Source: Pseudovibrio flavus (GTDB taxonomy: Bacteria; Pseudomonadota; Alphaproteobacteria; Rhizobiales; Stappiaceae). From it: DNA of 50,832 nt. Numbering within the stretch: the first letter of the stretch is position 1; each line of letters starts with the position of its first letter. Made by a program: the position numbers and the translations under genes. Location: NCBI RefSeq assembly GCF_009711345.1, contig NZ_SMMA01000053.1, positions 50,290-101,121 of the forward strand, read 5' to 3'. A model generated the notes under the pieces. That model did not search any database and had not been told where the DNA came from. It was given only the letters and a program-made list of their open reading frames with translations. This document shows, piece after piece, positions 44,527 through 50,832 of the stretch.

Positions 44527-45963
44527 TTAGCGAACAGCAATGGTTCGCACACGCCCGTCGCGCAAGAACTCGATACGCCAAACATTAGGCCGCTCTTTTG
44601 AAAGCTGCTCAAGGTCGCGAGTATCTTCAATCACCTCGCCATTCACACCGAGCAGCACATCGCCAGAACGAAGGCCGATATAGGCCGCATTGGAACCGCG
44701 TTCAACCTGCGCAACTACCACACCCTCATAGACTGATCCCATACGCAGCTCTTCTGAAACTGCCGGAGAAAGGTTCAGAACAGTCAAACCTGCAAATGGA
44801 GAGCGGCCACCAATGGAGCGCTCATCACGCGGTGTGGTTTCCGGCGCTGCTGCAAGTTTCACCTTGATCTCGAAGACCTCCCCTCCACGCGATACTGTAA
44901 AGGAAGCTTCGGCACCAAGTTTTTGCGTTGCAAGACGATAACCAAACGAATCTGGATCATTAATCTGCGCCTCACCCACGGCAAGAATAAGATCACCAAC
45001 CTCAAGACCAGCGTTTTCCGCAGGACTATCTGGATGAACATCAGTCACCAGCACGCCCTGTGGGCGTTCAAGGCCAAGGCCCTCGGCGATATCTGAGGTC
45101 ACAGCCTGTAGGCTCGTTCCAACCCATGGGCGGCGCACATAGTCACCGCTCGTTGAAGCATCGGCAACCACTTCCACCATATTGGCAGGAATAGCAAAGC
45201 CGATCCCGTTAGAGCCGCCGGAGCGAGAGAAAATCGCGGTATTGATGCCAACTAAACGCCCTTTAAGGTCAACAAGCGCACCGCCGGAGTTACCCGGATT
45301 AATAGCCGCATCTGTTTGAATAAAGAACTGGTAGTCGCTCACACCCACTTGGGTTCTAGCTACAGCAGAAACAATGCCTTGCGTTACGGTCTGGCCAACA
45401 CCAAACGGGTTACCGATAGCCAGAACAAGATCACCCACTTCAAGGTCGTCAGAGTTTGCAAACTGAACAAACGGGAAATTGCCCTCGTCGTCTCGAATAC
45501 GCAGAACAGCCAAATCCGTCCGCTCGTCGCGAAGAACAATCTCCGCGTCATATTCACGGCGGTCAGAAAGTGCCACACGCACTTCATCGGCATCTGCAAT
45601 TACGTGGTGGTTGGTAATGATGGTGCCATCTGCGGAAATGATAACGCCGGAACCAAGAGAGCTTTGAACGCGCTTACGGGTATTAGGTGCACTTCCACCG
45701 CCCATATCACCAAAGAAGCGGCGGAAAAATGGATCGTCAAAAAACGGCGAACGCTGACGCTGCTGAACAGTGCGGCTGGCGTAGACGTTTACGACTGCCG
45801 GAGCGACGTTCTTCACCACTGGGGCAAAGGAGAGCTTAATTTCAGCTGCCGAAGATGGAACTGCAGTCTCTTGAGCAACAGATACGCCCACCTGTGACAC
45901 TGCCCCTGCTAAAAATGCACAGGCAAAGAGACTAAGTGATCGTGCAGCAAATCGACGAGCCAT
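44527..45963 (-). CDS. DegP/DegQ-type periplasmic serine protease (HtrA family)
   Basis: 478 residues. Signal peptide 1-30, then trypsin-like protease with the catalytic triad H120, D150 and S226 (GNSGGA), and two PDZ domains (about 285-370 and 390-478). It degrades or refolds misfolded envelope proteins. The Q-linker RSPFFDDPFFRRFFG (72-85) is the LA-loop region and is longer than in DegS. One gene here cannot be sorted into DegP, DegQ or MucD. It is upstream of rarA and may be co-transcribed; the MCP gene upstream ends in its own terminator. Confidence 0.94.
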   Translation of the reverse strand: MARRFAARSLSLFACAFLAGAVSQVGVSVAQETAVPSSAAEIKLSFAPVVKNVAPAVVNVYASRTVQQRQRSPFFDDPFFRRFFGDMGGGSAPNTRKRVQSSLGSGVIISADGTIITNHHVIADADEVRVALSDRREYDAEIVLRDERTDLAVLRIRDDEGNFPFVQFANSDDLEVGDLVLAIGNPFGVGQTVTQGIVSAVARTQVGVSDYQFFIQTDAAINPGNSGGALVDLKGRLVGINTAIFSRSGGSNGIGFAIPANMVEVVADASTSGDYVRRPWVGTSLQAVTSDIAEGLGLERPQGVLVTDVHPDSPAENAGLEVGDLILAVGEAQINDPDSFGYRLATQKLGAEASFTVSRGGEVFEIKVKLAAAPETTPRDERSIGGRSPFAGLTVLNLSPAVSEELRMGSVYEGVVVAQVERGSNAAYIGLRSGDVLLGVNGEVIEDTRDLEQLSKERPNVWRIEFLRDGRVRTIAVR

Positions 45964-46048
45964 ATGTAATCAACCCTTTTAAGCGTGGAAGAAAGCCGGT
46001 GCCCCAGCGCAGCATCATTTTAGATAAGGGTGGTATATAAAAATGAAA

Positions 46049-46098
46049 AGACCGATCTTTTAGAGTGCGGGATAACGCACACACTAAAAGACCGGTCT
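46049..46098 (-). terminator. rho-independent terminator of the first MCP gene
   Basis: A long imperfect stem (about 20 bp) whose outer arms AGACCGATCT and AGACCGGTCT are themselves palindromic or nearly so. T-rich tail on the minus strand. It lies 18 bp after the MCP stop. Confidence 0.85.
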
Positions 46099-46116
46099 CT
46101 GCAGTTTCCTATAGGA

Positions 46117-48291
46117 TTATGCAGCTCTCACTTTTCCGAGGAAGTCTTCCACGAGGCGAGAAATCGCATCGGCTTGTTCGCCAAGCTGATCAGCTGCGAT
46201 CAACACGCCGTTTGCCTCCTGCCCTGCTGTGCCTGCAATATCGCTCACGCGAACAATGGCACTAGAAACCTCGGAGGAGCCTGTAGACACCTGCTGGATA
46301 TTCTCCGAGATCTCGTTGGTTGTGACAGCCTGCTCTTGAACAGCACTGGCCACAGCGTTGGAGACATCATTCATTTTGGAAATAACGCCTGCAATCTCGC
46401 GGATTGCAGCAACCGCCTTTTCCGTTTCCGCCTGTACAGCCAACACCTGCGCCGAGATTTCACTTGTTGCGCTTCCTGTCTGGTTGGCAAGGCCCTTCAC
46501 CTCAGCAGCTACAACGGCAAACCCACGACCGGCTTCCCCTGCTCTTGCAGCCTCAATAGTTGCGTTAAGCGCCAGCAGGTTTGTTTGGTCTGCAATATCG
46601 CTAATGAGGGATAGGATCTCGCCAATTTTTCGGGCAGCTTCCATCAGTCCGCTGACCGACGTTTCAGCATTGCTTGCCATTCGGGTTGCTTCCACCGCGA
46701 TTTCAGCAGAATGACGAACGCGCTGATCAATATCTCCAACAGTTGCAGAAAGCTCCTCAGTCGCAGAGGCAACTGCCCGTAGGTTCATTAGGGACTGCTC
46801 AGAAGCAACGGATACGGTCTGCGCTTCCTCATTGGTCTGGCGGGAGATGCTTGCCATATGTTCGGCATTCTGCCGAAGTGCCTGAACTGCCGTCGCAACG
46901 GGGGCCAGACTTTCACGCACCTCGCTATCAAACTGCCTATTGATAGCTTCTAAAAGCTTGGAGCGCTCATCCTTTTCCCGCTGATCAGATTCCTGCTGGC
47001 GCTGCATTTCCTTCTCGCGGCGAAGCGCACCTCTAAAGCCCTCTATAGAAACTGCGATAGCGCCAATCTCACTCCCTTCACGTGTTTTGGGTAGTTTGGC
47101 ATCCAAGTCACCGCCAGCAATCTCGGCAATAGCGCGACCCAACCTTGTTAGCGGCAAGCTAATCGCCCGCGATATAAACAGGGCAATGATAACCACGACC
47201 AGCAAGACAGGAAGGCTCGTCCATAGAATGGATTCGCGAAGCGCGTAAACTGGCTTCATCGCTTCTTCGATGGCAAGTTCCGACACCATCACCATCTTCT
47301 CGCCGAACAAATCAACAGACGTCGCCGCAGTCATCATGTCCGAATTGGAAGTGTGAGCATAGCCGGTGTCGAGCTCCGTATTGCCCACTACAAACGGCGC
47401 AACGATGGTGCCAAGTGGCAAATCTGGATCAAGCAACTGGGTTGAGGCAAGTGCTCCGCTCCGATCCACCAGATAACTCTGATAGGAATCGCCAGCAGGT
47501 GAGCGAACCTTCAAGACACCATCCACAAAGCTAGGATTCAGGCGCAGAACAATAGCCCCTCTGAATACTTCTTCGCCAACGTTTTCAATAAACACCGGGC
47601 TGGCGACAAACATCGTGTTCTCGTTATCTGCCGGAGCATAAGAACCTACCGGAGTTGCAATATACTCGCCATTTGGGACTGTCTTCACGCTTTCAAAAAC
47701 ATCAAACAGTGCAGTATCGGCAACGACAGGGTCGCTAATGTTTTTGAGAAACTCTGGCCCTTTGGTTACCGTGTAAACGATACGGCCAAATTCATCGATA
47801 ATGAGCAGATCAGCGTAGTTATCGTCCTGCCAAGCGGAGAAGAAGTCGCTATGGATCATCTCATGCTTGGTGGTGTAGAGGCTGGAGTTATCACCAACCA
47901 GCTGAGCCCTTTCTTGTGATGAAATTCCATCCTTCTGGAAATAGTCTACCACCGGCTTGAGGTTGTCACCCATCAGGTCCAGAGCCAGTATAAGCTCGGA
48001 AAACAGAACCCTCGCACTCGTGCTATCGGTCAGGCCAACAAGCTCGGCAGCTGCATCCATCTGCTCCTTAACAAGCAGTTCCCGCTTACTATCAGCAACA
48101 ACATCTAGCTGTCTGGTAACGTCCGCTAGAATAGTCGTACGGGCGCTATTCTGGCTCACTAAACCTATTGCCAGCCCGCCAAGCACCGTTAGTCCCACAA
48201 AACAAAGCGGTAGAAACAAACGAAGACTACGCCCAAATCTGATTTCCGCTATTCGGCCCTTTTCAGACCTTCCCTCACGCTCTTCAAGCAC
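46117..48291 (-). CDS. Methyl-accepting chemotaxis protein, copy 1
   Basis: About 724 residues. A short cytoplasmic N-tail, membrane span (about 24-44), periplasmic sensor (about 45-360, with a likely double-Cache or related fold), second span (about 365-388), HAMP (about 390-440), and a C-terminal signalling domain with the hairpin tip [20 protein letters not shown]-like sequence (here [11 protein letters not shown]). There is no C-terminal NWETF-type CheR-binding pentapeptide. GTG 48291 is the probable start (GGGGGA 5 nt upstream); the frame opens at 48321 with TTG. It is related to the next gene and has its own terminator. Confidence 0.93.
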   Translation of the reverse strand: MLEEREGRSEKGRIAEIRFGRSLRLFLPLCFVGLTVLGGLAIGLVSQNSARTTILADVTRQLDVVADSKRELLVKEQMDAAAELVGLTDSTSARVLFSELILALDLMGDNLKPVVDYFQKDGISSQERAQLVGDNSSLYTTKHEMIHSDFFSAWQDDNYADLLIIDEFGRIVYTVTKGPEFLKNISDPVVADTALFDVFESVKTVPNGEYIATPVGSYAPADNENTMFVASPVFIENVGEEVFRGAIVLRLNPSFVDGVLKVRSPAGDSYQSYLVDRSGALASTQLLDPDLPLGTIVAPFVVGNTELDTGYAHTSNSDMMTAATSVDLFGEKMVMVSELAIEEAMKPVYALRESILWTSLPVLLVVVIIALFISRAISLPLTRLGRAIAEIAGGDLDAKLPKTREGSEIGAIAVSIEGFRGALRREKEMQRQQESDQREKDERSKLLEAINRQFDSEVRESLAPVATAVQALRQNAEHMASISRQTNEEAQTVSVASEQSLMNLRAVASATEELSATVGDIDQRVRHSAEIAVEATRMASNAETSVSGLMEAARKIGEILSLISDIADQTNLLALNATIEAARAGEAGRGFAVVAAEVKGLANQTGSATSEISAQVLAVQAETEKAVAAIREIAGVISKMNDVSNAVASAVQEQAVTTNEISENIQQVSTGSSEVSSAIVRVSDIAGTAGQEANGVLIAADQLGEQADAISRLVEDFLGKVRAA

Positions 48292-48461
48292 GACATTCCC
48301 CCAAAACACAGCAATCTGCAAAGCAGTTTATGAAAATTGAAGAAATTAGAGGGCCTAGGGGGTTAATACAGTATTTCAAACTGCCCCCAGTAGGTAGACG
48401 GCCCTATAATATTGCCCTTACGTGAAGCGCATTAAGTACACTTACCTTCTGAGTAGAAAGC

Positions 48462-48494
48462 AAAAAAGGCCCGCAAATCATGCGAGCCTTTTTG
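48462..48494 (-). terminator. rho-independent terminator of the second MCP gene
   Basis: Stem AAAAAGGC-x-CGCA / TGCG-x-GCCTTTTT with a short loop and T-run on the minus strand, 22 bp after the stop. Confidence 0.9.
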
Positions 48495-48515
48495 AATGTC
48501 TATAGAGCTAGCGGC

Positions 48516-50705
48516 TTACGCTGCTCGGATATTCTCAAGGTAGTCTACAACCATCTTACGCAGAGCATCTGACTGCTGGGTCAGGCGGTTTGCAGCTTCC
48601 AACACTTCAGAAGCCTCATGACCAGCGCTTTGTGCGATACCGCTCACGCGGGTGATCGCTTCAGCAACCTCGGAAGAACCAACGGTGACCTGCTGAATGT
48701 TGCCGGAGATATCTGTCGTTGTAACAGCCTGCTCCTGAACTGCTCCAGCGATGGCAGTCGATACTTCGTTAACAGTGCCGATGACGCCAGCAATGTTCTT
48801 GATCGCAGCAACAGCCTTTTCAGTTTCGCTCTGTACGGCCTGAATCTGCACACCAATCTCGCCAGTTGCCTGACCGGTCTGGTTTGCAAGGCCCTTAACT
48901 TCCGCTGCAACAACCGCAAAGCCTTTACCAGCTTCACCAGCACGAGCAGCTTCAATAGTAGCGTTAAGTGCAAGCAGGTTGGTCTGTTCAGCAATGTCAT
49001 TAATGATAGAAACAACTTCACCAATACGCTGAGCAGCATCCAGAAGACCGTTCACAGACTTCTCAGCGTCAGATGCCATATCCTTAGCCTGCTGAGAGAT
49101 GTCTGCAGAGCGACGAACTTCACGGCCAATCTCGCCAACGGTTGCAGAAAGCTCTTCAGCAGCGCCAGCAACAGCCTGAAGGTTCATCAGAGACTGTTCA
49201 GAAGCAGAGGATACGGTCTGTGCTTCGTTGTTTGTCTGGTCAGAGATGTTCGCCATGGACTTGGCGCTTGCCTGCAAGGTAACACCAGCATGGCCAACGG
49301 TATCCAGAATAGCGCGAACGCCTTCGTCGAAGTGGGTATTAAGCTCTTCCACACGATGAGCACGGGCTTCGCGTGCAACACGCTCTTTCGCCTGCTCTTC
49401 ATCAAGTTCACGAGCGCGTCTCAAACCATCACGGAAGCTGGACACAGCAGAACCGATCTCACCGATCTCGTTCTTGAGGTGCGCATCGCTCACTTCAATT
49501 GAAAGGTTGCCACCTTCGATCTCGCGCAGGTTTGCAGCAAGGCGAGACAGCGGACGGGAGATGCGGCGCGCAACAAAGAAGCCAACGACCATCACAACGA
49601 TGCCGGCAACGCCGCCACTCAGCAGCATAAAGTCGCGCAGTTCATAAACACCGGCAAGCGCTTCGTGACGATCAATCTCGGAAACTACAACGTGATTTTC
49701 TTTACCTTCAATACCCTGGAAGGCATAGAACTTGTCGCCGTTATCAAGGAAGAATGGATCCTCAGTGCCAAACTTGGCTACGTTTTCCTTAACGTATGCC
49801 ATCAAGGCAGGATCAAACTTTTCATCCAGTGATGTAGGCGTCTCGGAAAGTGGCTTGTTGGAAAGAACAACACCATCGCCGCGAACGAGGAAGGTCTGAC
49901 CGGTTTCGCCCATACCCTTACGAACAGACATTACGCCTTCATAAAGGTCTGTGTTGAGGCGAACGATAAGCATGCCCTTGTCTTCAGGACCGCCGAAGCT
50001 CTCAACAATAACGCGCTTACCGACAAAGATAGAAGGTTCGTTGCCAGCAAATTTGTAGTGCTGCATTTCGCTCACTACAACGTCGTTCTCTTTGGTCTTC
50101 AGAATTTCTTCTGCGACTTTGCCAAGAGGTGAACTTGCAACAGCGCTGTCCTTAACGTTCAGCAGGAACTCGTCGCCCTTGTTTGCGGAATAGATAATAT
50201 CGCCAGCGGTGTTAAGCACCAAAATGTCAGCGAAGTTACCTGCTCTCAAAGCGGATACGAAGTCGTCATGTACTTCGTTGTGGCGCCAAGAATACATAGT
50301 GCGATGGGAGCGACCATCCAACTCGCGGCGCTCAGCCAAAGACAGATCAGGATTCTGATAGAAAGCGCGGACTTCTGCTTCTTCATTCGCCATAGAGGAA
50401 AATGCTTCCTGCAGATCCACAACAGTCATGTTTACTGCGTTGGAAGTGGACAGACGATTGATGTCTACCAGCGTACCGTCCATGAGACTGCGAACCTGAT
50501 CCTGACGAAGGTCAGTGATGGTCGCCAGCTCTACGCTTTTGGCTTCAACAAGTGAGTCTTGAGCTACCTTGTAAGCAATGCTGCCAATCACAGCACTAGA
50601 AACAATCGCCAAGCCCGCCATGAGCAAAGGCAATTGAACAGCAATCCGCCTAAAACCGCCCTTTTCGGTTTTGCGTGCAGATTTGTTGTCTTCGGTCACA
50701 TCCAT
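48516..50705 (-). CDS. Methyl-accepting chemotaxis protein, copy 2
   Basis: 729 residues, same architecture as copy 1: first span about 25-45, periplasmic sensor to about 365, second span ([18 protein letters not shown]), HAMP and signalling domain with [20 protein letters not shown]. The sensor shares scattered blocks with copy 1 ([22 protein letters not shown] here, [21 protein letters not shown] there), so the two are paralogues. ATG 50705 has AGGGG about 7 nt upstream; the frame continues to 50750. Ends with IRAA, as copy 1 does. The ligand is not known. Confidence 0.95.
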   Translation of the reverse strand: MDVTEDNKSARKTEKGGFRRIAVQLPLLMAGLAIVSSAVIGSIAYKVAQDSLVEAKSVELATITDLRQDQVRSLMDGTLVDINRLSTSNAVNMTVVDLQEAFSSMANEEAEVRAFYQNPDLSLAERRELDGRSHRTMYSWRHNEVHDDFVSALRAGNFADILVLNTAGDIIYSANKGDEFLLNVKDSAVASSPLGKVAEEILKTKENDVVVSEMQHYKFAGNEPSIFVGKRVIVESFGGPEDKGMLIVRLNTDLYEGVMSVRKGMGETGQTFLVRGDGVVLSNKPLSETPTSLDEKFDPALMAYVKENVAKFGTEDPFFLDNGDKFYAFQGIEGKENHVVVSEIDRHEALAGVYELRDFMLLSGGVAGIVVMVVGFFVARRISRPLSRLAANLREIEGGNLSIEVSDAHLKNEIGEIGSAVSSFRDGLRRARELDEEQAKERVAREARAHRVEELNTHFDEGVRAILDTVGHAGVTLQASAKSMANISDQTNNEAQTVSSASEQSLMNLQAVAGAAEELSATVGEIGREVRRSADISQQAKDMASDAEKSVNGLLDAAQRIGEVVSIINDIAEQTNLLALNATIEAARAGEAGKGFAVVAAEVKGLANQTGQATGEIGVQIQAVQSETEKAVAAIKNIAGVIGTVNEVSTAIAGAVQEQAVTTTDISGNIQQVTVGSSEVAEAITRVSGIAQSAGHEASEVLEAANRLTQQSDALRKMVVDYLENIRAA

Positions 50706-50832
50706 AGTAACGCCCCTGTAATATCGCTGAGGATATATAAGGGTGACCATAGTTAACCTGTGATTAATTCAATCAAACAGAACACGCATAAATTTCATTT
50801 TATCACAGTCAGCCAACCAAAAATCGAAGGGT

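Overview
The window is chromosomal DNA from an alphaproteobacterium. The evidence is the divK-pleD pair, a clpS-clpA pair, a phasin gene, EipB (DUF1849), DUF1489, DUF3572 and DUF482 proteins, an F1-ATPase assembly chaperone of the ATP12 type, split pccA/pccB, and an FMN riboswitch in front of an EamA-type riboflavin transporter. Gene order and protein character suggest a marine Hyphomicrobiales/Stappiaceae-like organism, possibly close to Pseudovibrio. This is inferred from gene content; no database search was run.

Left part (1-9.1 kb): a gene-free stretch with a GC-rich, foldable block is followed by divK-pleD (minus; cell-cycle and c-di-GMP signalling). Next come a plus-strand DUF3572-HAD-dinB run, the periplasmic envelope protein EipB on the opposite strand, then RidA-like, glycerophosphodiesterase-like, DUF482 acyltransferase-like and HIT-family genes. 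9.1-20 kb: azlCD, clpS-clpA and a phasin gene with a PhaR-like operator in its promoter. These are followed by a D-Ala-D-Ala carboxypeptidase with a SPOR domain, a J-domain/VWA/DUF1489 group, a 35-codon membrane miniprotein with its own terminator, DUF599, and a ClpP paralogue.

20-33 kb: a PAS-like/GGDEF/EAL protein, ACT and hotdog genes, the magnesium channel MgtE, two tandem copies of tRNA-Leu(GAG), an isolated FliN/SpoA protein, lipB, acylphosphatase, and ribN under an FMN riboswitch. A minus-strand run pccA-HAD-VOC-GGCT-like follows. 32.4-36 kb: folB, two paralogous four-cysteine secreted miniproteins lying between pccA and pccB, pccB, and bacterioferritin.

36-50.8 kb (almost all minus strand): metallo-beta-lactamase hydrolase, a crcB-rluC/D-like-HAD-atp12 series, a large patatin/DUF3376 protein, rarA, a DegP/DegQ protease, and two paralogous methyl-accepting chemotaxis proteins, each closed by its own terminator.

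Most of the window is ordinary core genome. I saw no phage, insertion sequence, CRISPR array or defence island. The less expected items are small: the phasin operator, the 35-residue membrane protein, the leader ORF coupled to ribN, the duplicated tRNA unit, the secreted miniprotein pair, and the structured block at the left edge.
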